From assembly GCA_964398215.1 (NCBI GenBank), contig CAYNNP010000147.1:1-16534 (forward strand): 16,534 nucleotides of DNA, written 5' to 3'. The notes below the pieces were generated by a model. That model was not told the origin of the DNA, did not search any database, and saw only the letters and a list, made by a program, of their open reading frames with translations. Source of the stretch: CAYNNP01 sp964398215 (GTDB taxonomy: Bacteria > Planctomycetota > Planctomycetia > Pirellulales > Pirellulaceae). The position numbers were made by a program, and so were the translations under genes. Every line of letters begins with the position of its first letter. Positions within the stretch are counted from its first letter, which is position 1. Below are positions 1 through 8,012 of this stretch, piece after piece.

Positions 1-959
1 CATAGTTTCTGAAAATGCCAACCTCCGGGAAGCTTCTCTGCTTCGCGATTTGTGTGCCACGAAAAACGGTGCAACCATTCATCAGGTTCGGGAGCAAACA
101 GCCCTGGGCCGTGGACAACACGTCGGGAATTTGTACTCTGATCCTCGCTGGAATTTTTGCGATAGACAACGACTGCTTCTTTTGCCGCCAAATCCAGACA
201 GGGTTTAACTTCGATCGATTCGTGAAGCACCGGGTCTTGCCACAGTTCGCAGGGACCACAGATTGTTTCTGCCCGTCCATCGCGATGTTGTACCGACAGA
301 TACTCGGTTGGATGGGCAACGTGGTGTTTCGCTTTCTTGAAGGTCTTGAACCACCGAAATACTCGCTGGGGTCCTTTCAGCATTTCTACTTTTCCAGATC
401 GATGAAATGCCAAGTATCGTTGTCCGTCGGGAATGGTAAAGAACATCATGCTTGCCTGGCGAGAGTGGTTGGATTGGGGATCAGTGGACGAGTGCTGGGG
501 ACTAGGGTCTGGCATGGCGGGACTGTTGTGGTCGATCAGTTTTCCAATTGAATCTGGCGATTCTTCACCACCCACCGTTTCGGTGAAATCAATTGCCGTG
601 TCAGTAAATTCTTGCAGCATCGAGTCGGCCGATTCGCCTTCGATTTGTCCATAGAGTCTGTTGATCGCATGTTCGACTTCGTTTTTGTCACGCCAAAAAG
701 TTGCGACGTTTGTGTTCAGGATAAAACGTAATTTGTCTTGCAGCATCACATCGTCAACGAAGGGTGTTGCGAAAGTGATCGTGTCGGCATCATGATGAAC
801 CGGCATGACAGAGTTTTCTCGGGCGACACTTTCGGGGACCAGTTCGATAATGTCTGGGGCCACCACCATGTCGGTCAATGCAACATGATCAGGTGGTCGA
901 AATGTGCGTTCGGTCAGCAGCCGCGAAAGTAGGCCGCTTCCATGGGAAGCCATTGGCAT
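1..959 (-). CDS. MshEN (GspE N-terminal) domain protein, 3' end outside window
   Basis: This is an open frame of 319 codons from an ATG at 959, with no stop before the window edge, so the C-terminus is missing. A second ATG at 953 (MPMAS) is an equally possible start. Residues about 28-105 match the MshEN/T2SSE N-terminal pattern: an ALTDMVV opening, the IIELVPESVARENSVMPV segment, a helix ending in LRFIL and a closing EVEHAINRLYG. This fold precedes type II secretion and pilus ATPases and in some relatives binds c-di-GMP. Residues 106-170 are acidic, Ser/Pro-rich and probably disordered. Residues 175-319 form beta-like repeats marked by Gly-Pro turns (KGPQRVF, CGPCELWQDP, HGPGLFAPEPDEWLH), reminiscent of vault-type or band-7-associated repeats. 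No Walker motif is visible in the present part. The gene is divergent from the nucleotidyltransferase-HD gene. The domain call is fairly secure; the role is unknown. Confidence 0.78.
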   Translation of the reverse strand, partial: MPMASHGSGLLSRLLTERTFRPPDHVALTDMVVAPDIIELVPESVARENSVMPVHHDADTITFATPFVDDVMLQDKLRFILNTNVATFWRDKNEVEHAINRLYGQIEGESADSMLQEFTDTAIDFTETVGGEESPDSIGKLIDHNSPAMPDPSPQHSSTDPQSNHSRQASMMFFTIPDGQRYLAFHRSGKVEMLKGPQRVFRWFKTFKKAKHHVAHPTEYLSVQHRDGRAETICGPCELWQDPVLHESIEVKPCLDLAAKEAVVVYRKNSSEDQSTNSRRVVHGPGLFAPEPDEWLHRFSWHTNREAEKLPGGWHFQKL

Positions 960-977
960 TTTGTTTCACTCCGGATA

Positions 978-1001
978 GCAAACGAATAGGCAAACGAATA
1001 G
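978..1001. repeat. Perfect tandem duplication of a 12-mer
   Basis: The sequence GCAAACGAATAG occurs twice back to back (978-989 and 990-1001). It lies 19 bp upstream of the MshEN start at 959. Its position inside a divergent promoter region makes a regulator-binding site plausible, but simple slippage would look the same. Confidence 0.6.
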
Positions 1002-1008
1002 AAATCGT

Positions 1009-1029
1009 TGCCGCAATATCGCTGCGGCA
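1009..1029. promoter_or_regulatory. 7-bp perfect inverted repeat upstream of the MshEN gene
   Basis: TGCCGCA (1009-1015) and TGCGGCA (1023-1029) are perfect complements around a 7-nt loop. The element directly follows the tandem 12-mer and lies 50 bp upstream of the minus-strand start. It has no following T-run in either direction, so an operator or a 5'-leader hairpin is more likely than a terminator. The function is inferred. Confidence 0.4.
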
Positions 1030-1189
1030 TCAGCACTCGAAAGGATGTCAACCTGGAATTGAATCCGCATGTGTCGCACGCGCGCCAGCACCCGGGGGTT
1101 CGCGCTCAAAGCCCAGAAACACGATGTATTTTCACGAAAAAAAACTTCATTGGACGAAGTGCAACGTGTTGGCGAAGACGTTTTTGGTA

Positions 1190-1217
1190 TTGACGAATCT
1201 TCGCTGTGAACAAGAAT
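1190..1217 (+). promoter_or_regulatory. Candidate promoter for the nucleotidyltransferase-HD gene
   Basis: TTGACG (1190-1195) resembles a -35 box. AAGAAT (1212-1217), 16 nt later, matches four of six -10 consensus positions. Transcription would begin near 1224, giving a leader of about 80 nt to the ATG at 1307. The -10 is poor and this is only a candidate. Confidence 0.25.
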
Positions 1218-1306
1218 GGTTGTGTCTTGATAAAATCATCGTCGAAAAAGTTTCGTCGATTGAATTCTTACTCGTTAGACGGGTTCGCGACGTACGAACC
1301 CCGAAA

Positions 1307-2416
1307 ATGGCTTCTAGTAAACTCCGCCGCCAAATTGCTTGGGAGGCGGCTCGATTGATGTACTCGCGTGAAGTAACCGAGTACTACACTGCAAAAGAGA
1401 AAGCAGCCAAGCGGATCTACAAGGGCTGGATCAAGCCTGCGGATCTGCCCACCAATGCCGAAATCCGTGATCAAGTTCAAATACTTGCTCGGCTGCATGA
1501 AGGAAGTGACCACAGCGATCGCTTGATGCGAATGCGGTTGCGGGCTTCTTGGTGGATGCGGCAACTGCAGCAGTTTCACCCCAAGATTTTGGGCAGCGTT
1601 CTGACTGGCAGTATTCGGCAAGGTTCCGATGTGGACTTGCACGTTTTTGCTGCCAACCCACATGCGATCACGCTTCAATTGGATGACTTTGGCGTCGCCT
1701 ATGATTTGGAACGCAAGCGAATTCGCAAGGACGGCGAAGAGCGTGTCTTCACCCATATCCATGTCAAAGATGAATTTCCGCTTGAGCTAACGGTCTACCA
1801 TCCAAGCTACCTTGGTTTTCGATTCCGAAGTTCAATCACGAACAAAGCGATCCAACGCGCTGGGCTTGCGGAGCTAGAGAAACTGATTGCGTTGGAGCAT
1901 GGGATCGACGCGGAACAACAGGCACAGCGGCGAATGGACATGGATGCTGCGCCCGATAGGATTGGGTTGTTTCTGGCTTTGTTGGTTCCGCTGGAGAATG
2001 TGAAGCAGAATCCAAAGTACCATCCCGAAGGCGACGCACTTTTTCATAGTATGCAAGTCTATGCGTTGGCGAAAGATCAGTCTCCGTACGACGAAGAATT
2101 CTTGCTTGCTGCGCTGTTGCACGATGTGGGAAAAGCGATTGATCCGGATGATCACGTTGGCGCGGGCCTGGAGGCTTTGTGTGATTCGATCACCGAGAGA
2201 ACGGCATGGCTGATCTCCAATCACATGGATGCTCACAAAATCCACGATCGAACCATCGGTGCTAGACGACGACGTAAGCTGACGTCGCATCCGTGGTACG
2301 AAGACCTGGAGTTGCTAGGTGAGTGTGATCGAGCAGGTCGCGTACCGGGCGCGGAGGTGGAAGAACCAGAAGAGGCGCTGGACTACATCGAAAATCTAGA
2401 AACGATGTTCGATTGA
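1307..2416 (+). CDS. Nucleotidyltransferase-HD domain protein
   Basis: This encodes a 369-aa two-domain protein. Residues about 95-165 show the polymerase-beta-type nucleotidyltransferase signature: GSVLTGSIRQGSDVDLHVF, with G101-S102, then D108 and D110 as metal ligands and E160 in PLELTVYH as the probable third acidic residue. Residues about 235-345 form an HD domain opening with YHPEGDALFHS (H247), then LLHDVGK (H272-D273) and a later Asp near 341. This is the same order as in bacterial tRNA nucleotidyltransferases, but the protein is shorter. A helical, basic N-terminus (1-90) precedes the catalytic part. The ATG at 1307 was chosen because translation further upstream (to 878) is compositionally unlike a protein and crosses the divergent promoter region; no clear Shine-Dalgarno is present. 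Likely a metal-dependent nucleotidyl transfer/phosphohydrolase enzyme; the substrate is unknown. Confidence 0.82.
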   Translation: MASSKLRRQIAWEAARLMYSREVTEYYTAKEKAAKRIYKGWIKPADLPTNAEIRDQVQILARLHEGSDHSDRLMRMRLRASWWMRQLQQFHPKILGSVLTGSIRQGSDVDLHVFAANPHAITLQLDDFGVAYDLERKRIRKDGEERVFTHIHVKDEFPLELTVYHPSYLGFRFRSSITNKAIQRAGLAELEKLIALEHGIDAEQQAQRRMDMDAAPDRIGLFLALLVPLENVKQNPKYHPEGDALFHSMQVYALAKDQSPYDEEFLLAALLHDVGKAIDPDDHVGAGLEALCDSITERTAWLISNHMDAHKIHDRTIGARRRRKLTSHPWYEDLELLGECDRAGRVPGAEVEEPEEALDYIENLETMFD

Positions 2417-2435
2417 TTTCGCGTTTTTGGTTGGT

Positions 2436-3779
2436 TTAGTCGTTTGCGATACAGTACAGCGACTTTTGTCCACGCAGAAACAATGCGTTGCCAGCGACTG
2501 CTGGTGACGCATCCACGCGTTCGTCAATTTGGTTCTCGCTCAACACTTTGAACTCGCGCGCTTTCTCCAAGACCAACGTCTTTCCGCCACGACCTGTCAA
2601 GTAAACATGTCCGTTTGCGGCGACTGGCGACGAGTATATGTTTCCAATCGACAATCGTTTTCGAGGCACGACGATTTCACCGTCGTCTGCATTGGCGACG
2701 GTCAAAATCGCTTGGTTTGACTGGGTGTAGTAAAGCAGATCGTCGTAAAGCACCGGCGATGGAATGTACGGCGTCCCACTGTCTTTCGTCCAAAGAATAT
2801 TCTTGGAGCCAGAAATGTCGCCTGTCTCGTTCAGCGGGATCGCCATCAAAGAGTAACCTTTGTAGCCGCTCATGCAGTACACATAATCGCCTTTGATCAC
2901 CGGGCAAGGAATGCAGTTTCCGGTCAGTCCGCTGCACTTCCAGATCAGTTTGCCGGTTTCCAGGTCATTACTCCGCACGAAGTTTGATCCCGTAGTGATC
3001 ACCTGCGTCTTGCCACTGTGCTGGATGATTCGCGGAGTCGCCCACGCGTTGTCTTCGTCTCGATCAACTTTCCACAGCGTCTTGCCAGTAGTTGCATCCA
3101 ACGTTTCGATGAACGACTGGCGTGCTTGATCGCGAACGATGACGAGTTTGTCGTCATGGATGACCGGCGAGCATCCTTCACCGAGACTGGATCCCATGAA
3201 CGCTTTGCCCAGGTCTCGTTTCCATAAAAGCGCACCGTCCAAGTCGTAACAAAACAGTCCTGCGGATCCGAACCAGCAATACAGCCGCTTGCCGTCCGTT
3301 GTCGGAGACGCCGAAGCATAATCGTTGTCTTGGTGAACACCGTCGTGCGGAATCAATTCGTTAGCGATTTGTCTCCAGATTTCTTTTCCGGTTTTGCGAT
3401 CCAAGCACAGTACGACGAACTGGTGAATAGCATTCGGTTTTTTGATGTCGAAGAAGTTTGACTTTGGCTGCTTTTCGGGTGGCACTAAATCAGGGTCAAC
3501 GCGATCTGTTTTGATTGCCGATACCAGAAAGACACGGTCGTTCCAAACGATCGGCCCACCGCGACCAGTACCATCAATTGGCGTTTTCCATTTCACATTG
3601 TTGGTCTCGCTCCATGAGACCGGCGGCGTAGCAGTCCGCGAAACTCCCGTTGCGTCAGGACCGCGCCATTGATGCCAATTCGCAGCGGCTTGTTCGGCCG
3701 ATTGTGCGCTGCAAACCTCGGGACATAAAAGTAGCGGCAATGCAAAAATGATCGTCAGAGTTCTTTGCAGGTATCGCAT
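2436..3779 (-). CDS. Exported PQQ-like beta-propeller repeat protein
   Basis: This encodes a 447-aa protein with a Sec signal peptide: a basic start, hydrophobic residues about 9-19 and a probable cut after CSA near residue 25. The mature part opens with WHQWRGPDATGVS and WSETNNVKWKTPIDG, the usual start of planctomycete BamB/PQQ-like propellers. Repeated blades follow, with motifs such as VLCLDRKTGKEIW, LLWKRDLGK, LDATTGKTLWKVD and NDLETGKLIWKCSG. It probably acts outside the cytoplasmic membrane as a scaffold or quinoprotein-like protein. Nothing seen establishes that it binds PQQ or has dehydrogenase activity. The ATG at 3779 has an AGAGGG Shine-Dalgarno-like stretch about 7 nt upstream. 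It lies 39 nt downstream of the 391-aa orphan gene on the same strand, so co-transcription is plausible. Its 3' end converges with the nucleotidyltransferase-HD gene, 19 nt apart. Confidence 0.87.
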   Translation of the reverse strand: MRYLQRTLTIIFALPLLLCPEVCSAQSAEQAAANWHQWRGPDATGVSRTATPPVSWSETNNVKWKTPIDGTGRGGPIVWNDRVFLVSAIKTDRVDPDLVPPEKQPKSNFFDIKKPNAIHQFVVLCLDRKTGKEIWRQIANELIPHDGVHQDNDYASASPTTDGKRLYCWFGSAGLFCYDLDGALLWKRDLGKAFMGSSLGEGCSPVIHDDKLVIVRDQARQSFIETLDATTGKTLWKVDRDEDNAWATPRIIQHSGKTQVITTGSNFVRSNDLETGKLIWKCSGLTGNCIPCPVIKGDYVYCMSGYKGYSLMAIPLNETGDISGSKNILWTKDSGTPYIPSPVLYDDLLYYTQSNQAILTVANADDGEIVVPRKRLSIGNIYSSPVAANGHVYLTGRGGKTLVLEKAREFKVLSENQIDERVDASPAVAGNALFLRGQKSLYCIAND

Positions 3780-3818
3780 CAGTCATCCCTCTAGCAAATC
3801 GTCTTTAATTGAATTGAA

Positions 3819-4994
3819 TCAACCAGCAGAGGCTGAATGCAGCACTGCCGCGTAGCCCAGAATGTCATCATGTTTCTGGCAGTAACCCAGGATTTCCTCG
3901 AATGCCGCCGCATCTCCGTCGGCTTTCGCGCGTTCCGCGATTCCGATCAACAGCGGCACGATTCGTTGTGGTGGAACATCGTCGGGCACCAATTCGACAG
4001 CAGCCTTCACAGCATCGGTGCGACGCCCGACTCTGTCCAGCAAATCGACGTAGGTCTCAATCGCTCCTGTTCCATGATCGGCCGTGTTGACGCTCTTAGC
4101 CTTTCGCTCAAACATCTTGAGTCCCGCATCAACATTGTTCCCAAGCAGCGTGCCATAGAATGCCGCGTAGGCCGGGTAAAAGTCAACGAAAGGTTCGTCG
4201 CCTGGATATTGGAGTTGGTGATTGAGTTGACGACCGTACTGCGTCAGTTCCCAAGCTTTTTGAAGATGTTCTTTGGATTCCAGAACAGCAGCGATCCGAA
4301 CCGTTGACGCCAGGTGGGTCGTGTCTAAATGGTAGCCGCCTTCGCCCATGATCCATTTTCGAGTGCTAATCATGTCGTGCAAGGATTCGTTGTCGCCCGC
4401 AGGAGCTTCGCGATTAGCAATGTCACCGCGAACCAGTTCACACAATTCCGCATACAAGTGATTCAGCAGGCACTCCGCAGCAGCCCGCCGATCGGACTTG
4501 CTGCGTGTTTGCAGCGTCTGTTCAAACAGCGTGATGCTGTTGCAAGTTCCTTGATGATCCAACACGGCTTGGAAACCACGTTTTACATCAATGCCTTCGT
4601 GCAATAGCACTTGGATCATTTCGTCAAAGTTGTCGTCGGTGATCTTTGCATCCGCGATCAGCTGTTGCGCGAGTTCGGTGTCACCGGTGGGCCGCAAGTA
4701 CATCCAGCCTTCACCGACGCGTCCATCCTTGATCAGCATTGTTCCGGCTTCGCGACAAGCATCCAGCAAGCCGGCTTCTAGTTGTTGTTCAACTTCTTCG
4801 GGCCGCGAAGGTTCCTCGTCGTTCTGAACAAGCGGCAAACCTAGTTGATGGCGCGTTCGCATCTTCAGAGCCTCGAACAACTCCATTGGTCGGCGCGACT
4901 CCCGGAAGTATTCAACCATTTGGTCGAGCATGGTGCCAGGCTCGGTACGATTTGATACCAAGGTCTTGTAGATGTCGGTTTCGGTCATAGTCAT
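3819..4994 (-). CDS. Conserved-looking hypothetical helical protein
   Basis: This encodes 391 residues from the ATG at 4994; a TTG at 5009 and an ATG at 4988 are alternative in-frame starts, and no Shine-Dalgarno decides. No signal peptide, membrane segment or named catalytic motif is recognised. The sequence is mostly amphipathic helix, acidic, with TPR/alpha-solenoid-like stretches in the second half (about 230-385: AVLESKEHLQKAWELTQYG, ETYVDLLDRVGRRTDAVKAA, PLLIGIAERAKADGDAAAFEEIL). Other distinctive segments are MLDQMVEYFRESRRPMELFEALK near the N-terminus and GEGGYHLDTTHLASTVRIA near residue 230. It sits between nagB (119 nt upstream in transcription) and the exported beta-propeller gene (39 nt downstream). 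It is probably cytoplasmic and possibly a protein-interaction scaffold. I do not recognise the family. Confidence 0.72.
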   Translation of the reverse strand: MTMTETDIYKTLVSNRTEPGTMLDQMVEYFRESRRPMELFEALKMRTRHQLGLPLVQNDEEPSRPEEVEQQLEAGLLDACREAGTMLIKDGRVGEGWMYLRPTGDTELAQQLIADAKITDDNFDEMIQVLLHEGIDVKRGFQAVLDHQGTCNSITLFEQTLQTRSKSDRRAAAECLLNHLYAELCELVRGDIANREAPAGDNESLHDMISTRKWIMGEGGYHLDTTHLASTVRIAAVLESKEHLQKAWELTQYGRQLNHQLQYPGDEPFVDFYPAYAAFYGTLLGNNVDAGLKMFERKAKSVNTADHGTGAIETYVDLLDRVGRRTDAVKAAVELVPDDVPPQRIVPLLIGIAERAKADGDAAAFEEILGYCQKHDDILGYAAVLHSASAG

Positions 4995-5128
4995 GGAGGG
5001 GATCGCCAAAAAACGAAGTCATTGATACGACAGTAGAGTAGACATCTGGCGATAGAAAACAAGACGTGCAATCACCTCGCAGGGCCATTTGGCATCGCGA
5101 TTTACAGCAATTATGGCGTCTTTGGATG

Positions 5129-5875
5129 CTAGATATTGGTGGCCGCTGCTGTGTCGATCACAAACGTGACTTCAGCATGCAGCCTTAAGAATGACGCCGG
5201 ACAATTTGTGTCGACGGGCCCATTGATGGCGGTCGCAACCGCATCGGCTTTTGAATTCCCTGTTGCGATCAAGACTATTTTTCGGGCCTCAAGAATTGTT
5301 TCGACGCCCATGGTGATCGCTGTCTTGGGGATGTCTTGGTCGCTACTAAAAAATCGTGAGTTGCTGCGGATCGTATCCGCTGCCAATTGAATTTTTCGAG
5401 TTCGGCTATCCGAGCTTGCTCCTGGTTCGTTGAACGCGATGTGCCCGTTCGTGCCGATCCCCAAAAGCTGCAAGTCCACACGGCCGGCATCACGAATCAA
5501 TTTTTCGTACTGACGGCAGTGGTCGTCGATGTCGGCACATAGGCCATCGGGTACGTGCGTGTTTGCGGTAGCCAGATTTAGGTGGTCAAACAGATTTTCC
5601 TGCATGAACACTCGATAGCTCTGCGGATGTTTCGCCGAAAGCCCGATGTACTCATCCAAGTTGAATGTGGTGACGTTGGCAAAATCCAATCCGTCATCCT
5701 TGTGCCTGCGAATCAATTCTTGGTAACAGCCAATGGGGCTGCTGCCGGTGGCCAAGCCTAGCACGCAGTTTGGTTTTTGTGTGACAACATCTGCGATCAG
5801 CGTCGCGGCTCGGTTGGCAACATCCGCAGAGGTCGGCAGCACTTCGACGGTGGGCTGGAAAGCAACGTTCGTCAT
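5129..5875 (-). CDS. nagB: Glucosamine-6-phosphate deaminase
   Basis: This encodes a 248-aa enzyme that converts glucosamine 6-phosphate to fructose 6-phosphate and ammonia, feeding amino sugars into glycolysis in the cytoplasm. Family signatures are the phosphate-binding LGLATGSSPIGCY (39-51), NLDEY (72-76, with the proton-acceptor Asp74) and GIGTNGHIAFNEPG (139-152, with His145 and Glu150). Asn143 stands where E. coli has Asp141, a variant I recall from Firmicutes NagB proteins, so activity is expected. The ATG at 5875 overlaps the TGA of the upstream HD gene (TGATG), which implies translational coupling and decides the start over the in-frame TTG at 5878. The length is close to the short Bacillus-type enzymes and lacks the longer C-terminus of the allosterically regulated E. 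coli form. 6-phosphogluconolactonase is a related family, but the LDEY and NGHIAFNEP motifs favour NagB. Confidence 0.93.
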   Translation of the reverse strand: MTNVAFQPTVEVLPTSADVANRAATLIADVVTQKPNCVLGLATGSSPIGCYQELIRRHKDDGLDFANVTTFNLDEYIGLSAKHPQSYRVFMQENLFDHLNLATANTHVPDGLCADIDDHCRQYEKLIRDAGRVDLQLLGIGTNGHIAFNEPGASSDSRTRKIQLAADTIRSNSRFFSSDQDIPKTAITMGVETILEARKIVLIATGNSKADAVATAINGPVDTNCPASFLRLHAEVTFVIDTAAATNI

Positions 5876-7227
5876 CAAACGATTTCTCTCTCAGTTTTTT
5901 CGGCGGCCTGTATCAGCAATTCGGCCCAGTCCTCAGAACCAAAGCGAGACTTCATGCTGGTGGCAATCGCTGGGCTCATGAATACGCGAACCTTTTTGAC
6001 TTGATCGTCAAACTGTTGATTCGCGAGTGCCGAAGCAACAGGCGAAACTTCACCCAGGCTTCGGACCGATTGGTCACGCTGGACTACGTCCATGTTGATA
6101 TCGACTTCGAGCTTCACGGGAGGCGCGTCGATCAGCACATCGACCGCGTGAACGGCCAAGTCCGTTGCACTGGAAAGTTCACGAGCCAATTCTTCGGCGC
6201 AAGCAACCAACCACCAGTATGGTCTTCTTGCAAGCTGCTGGTGGACCTGTGGACCATCAACGAAACTGAATTCGGCAACTCGTTTGTACAACTTTCGCCG
6301 CGGCCCAAAGATGCCACAGGACAATGGTTCGGCAACACTGCCTTCGGCGGTACGTTGCAGCATCATGATCCAATCCGCATCGCCGAGTTTCAGCGAAGTC
6401 GGTAGATCGATGCGGTGTTGTAGTAAGAATACGGCGCGCTGCAGCATCGCCGTCGCCGAACGAACAGCGTGATGCCAGTAGACTTCGCTAAACATCACAT
6501 AGCGGGCAAAGACCATCATTTCTGCAGCCGTCCGGCCCTTGTCGGTGATCGCCAAACGCGGGGCATCGGGATGAATCGTCATCGCACCAATCAACCGATC
6601 AGCATCAAAGTTTCTTCCGTAAGGAACACCAGCGTGCAAGCTGTCACGTTGCAAGTAATCAAGTTTGTCAACGTCGATAGGCCCACTGAGGCAACTGGAC
6701 AAAAACTGAGTTGCAGGCTCAAGCGTTTTGTTTTTTTGTGGTTCCAACAGTCGGCAAACATCATCAATGCTGCATGACCAATCGGTTTGGATGCAATCGG
6801 CTAATTCGCTGGTGTTGATCCACTGGCGGACTCGAGTCTCATGTTCGGGCAAGTCCTGCAAACGCATGTCTTCGATAGGATGGCAAAACGGCCAGTGACC
6901 AATGTCATGCAGCAGAGCGGCAAGCACGAATGCATCAACAGCAGATTCGTCAACGATGTTTTGGAATTTACTTTCGTTACCAAATCTTGCCAGCAAGCGG
7001 AGCGAGTTGCGGTAGACGCCCAGAGAATGCTCCAGACGTGAGTGCGTCGCACCTGGATACACAAGCGAAACCATTCCCAGTTGGCTGATCGATGCGAGGC
7101 GGCGCATGGGGGCCGAATCCAAAATCCTGCGCACTCGGTCTGTAAGTGGCACGGAATCCGCAGGCGGTATTCTGAGCAGCGAACCCGATTGGACTAGCGC
7201 CGCGACCTCAGGAATTTGGGTAATCAT
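5875..7227 (-). CDS. SAMHD1-like HD superfamily phosphohydrolase
   Basis: This encodes a 450-aa metal-dependent HD phosphohydrolase of the dGTPase/SAMHD1/YdhJ type (COG1078-like). The metal-site residues are visible in order: THSRLEHSLGV (His67), ALLHDIGHWPFCH (His107-Asp108, with His111 and His116) and DVDKLDYLQRDSLHAGV (Asp187). The last motif closely resembles the corresponding SAMHD1 segment. The N-terminus has the family's pattern of D...R...R.L..I.QLG....VYPGATHSR. Enzymes of this family remove triphosphate from dNTPs or act on related nucleotides; the substrate here is not shown by sequence. The C-terminal half (about 260-450) is helical and less typical. The gene begins 3 nt after the zinc-ribbon gene and its TGA overlaps the nagB ATG, so the three form a tight operon. 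Confidence 0.88.
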   Translation of the reverse strand: MITQIPEVAALVQSGSLLRIPPADSVPLTDRVRRILDSAPMRRLASISQLGMVSLVYPGATHSRLEHSLGVYRNSLRLLARFGNESKFQNIVDESAVDAFVLAALLHDIGHWPFCHPIEDMRLQDLPEHETRVRQWINTSELADCIQTDWSCSIDDVCRLLEPQKNKTLEPATQFLSSCLSGPIDVDKLDYLQRDSLHAGVPYGRNFDADRLIGAMTIHPDAPRLAITDKGRTAAEMMVFARYVMFSEVYWHHAVRSATAMLQRAVFLLQHRIDLPTSLKLGDADWIMMLQRTAEGSVAEPLSCGIFGPRRKLYKRVAEFSFVDGPQVHQQLARRPYWWLVACAEELARELSSATDLAVHAVDVLIDAPPVKLEVDINMDVVQRDQSVRSLGEVSPVASALANQQFDDQVKKVRVFMSPAIATSMKSRFGSEDWAELLIQAAEKTEREIV

Positions 7228-7230
7228 TGG

Positions 7231-7944
7231 CTATCGGGCTATTCCTGCGGGTTCGATTCCAGCCAAGGTGACACCACTGACCCAGGCCAACAGCAGGATC
7301 ACCACTAGGTACAAACCATAGTGTGCTAGGCCGTTGCCGTATTCCAAATCAAATGAAGCGGCCGACGCCAAAGCACCAAGCCCAAACATGATGGATAAAA
7401 CGATGCCAAGCCACATGTATGACATTTCATTGGCATGATCCAGTTCCATGACGTACGACGGAACAAATGCGTAGACCAGCCACAGTGCTGCGAAGATACA
7501 CGAACAAACCAAAACCCGGTTGCGTGATTCCACACCACGGTAAGGCTCCAGTTCTTGATCGTACAGAAACTGATAGCCCGCCCAAACCAACGGCGGCGCC
7601 AAGATGAACAGCCCAACGAGTTGCGCCCAGAACGGTGTTCCTTCGTCGCCGCCAGAAACTCGTAATCCAAAAGCGACACCAAAGACAGCCAGGATACCGA
7701 GGACTGAGATCACGAGTCCTTTCTTGGTGACGTCGGTTTCTTTGCGCGTGATTGGTTTTAAAACGCTCTGCCCCGAACGGTCCTTTGGCCCTTCGGTCTC
7801 CGGCGCGTGAACGACCACTTCGTCGGACTTGTCCGGGACCTTGATCTTTTCCTTACAGTTCGGGCACGGGCCAGTCTTGCCCGCAAACTTGTCGCTGACT
7901 TGAAATCGTTTCAAACATTTGGGACAAGTAACTTGGATTGGCAT
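7231..7944 (-). CDS. Zinc-ribbon multi-pass membrane protein
   Basis: This encodes a 237-aa protein with an N-terminal MJ0042-type zinc ribbon: CPKC (Cys7, Cys10) and CPNC (Cys27, Cys30) flanking LKRFQVSDKFAGKTGP. A charged linker of about 40 residues is followed by about five hydrophobic segments (near 76-96, 105-125, 143-163, 175-198 and 208-228). The ribbon is expected on the cytoplasmic side. Planctomycetes encode many such proteins; their role is largely unknown and no enzyme motif is seen here. The ATG at 7944 (MPIQVTCPKC) was chosen because the zinc ribbon begins directly after it; a longer frame reaches 8004. It is the first gene of the operon with the HD protein (3-nt gap) and nagB, and it diverges from trmL. 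Confidence 0.8.
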   Translation of the reverse strand: MPIQVTCPKCLKRFQVSDKFAGKTGPCPNCKEKIKVPDKSDEVVVHAPETEGPKDRSGQSVLKPITRKETDVTKKGLVISVLGILAVFGVAFGLRVSGGDEGTPFWAQLVGLFILAPPLVWAGYQFLYDQELEPYRGVESRNRVLVCSCIFAALWLVYAFVPSYVMELDHANEMSYMWLGIVLSIMFGLGALASAASFDLEYGNGLAHYGLYLVVILLLAWVSGVTLAGIEPAGIAR

Positions 7945-8012
7945 GGAATGTTTCGTCAAACATACTTGGCTAAGATAAGAAAGCGGATGATGGTCAGCCG
8001 CCACGAAAGATT

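Larger units (their letters stand above)
960..1306. other. Divergent intergenic region, 347 nt
   Basis: This gap separates the minus-strand MshEN gene (start 959) from the plus-strand nucleotidyltransferase-HD gene (start 1307) and must hold promoters for both. It contains a perfect tandem 12-mer (978-1001), a 7-bp hairpin (1009-1029) and a weak plus-strand promoter candidate (1190-1217). The plus frame of the downstream gene stays open through this region, but its translation there does not look protein-like. Confidence 0.6.

Noticed and set aside
15..551. Plus-strand open frame of 178 codons
   Set aside because: It lies antisense to the MshEN gene, whose minus-strand translation shows recognisable domain motifs. 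The plus-strand product is Cys/Phe-rich with no family features.
878..1306. N-terminal extension of the nucleotidyltransferase-HD protein
   Set aside because: The frame is open, but the translation is not protein-like, overlaps the divergent MshEN gene and spans its promoter region. The ATG at 1307 is the better start.
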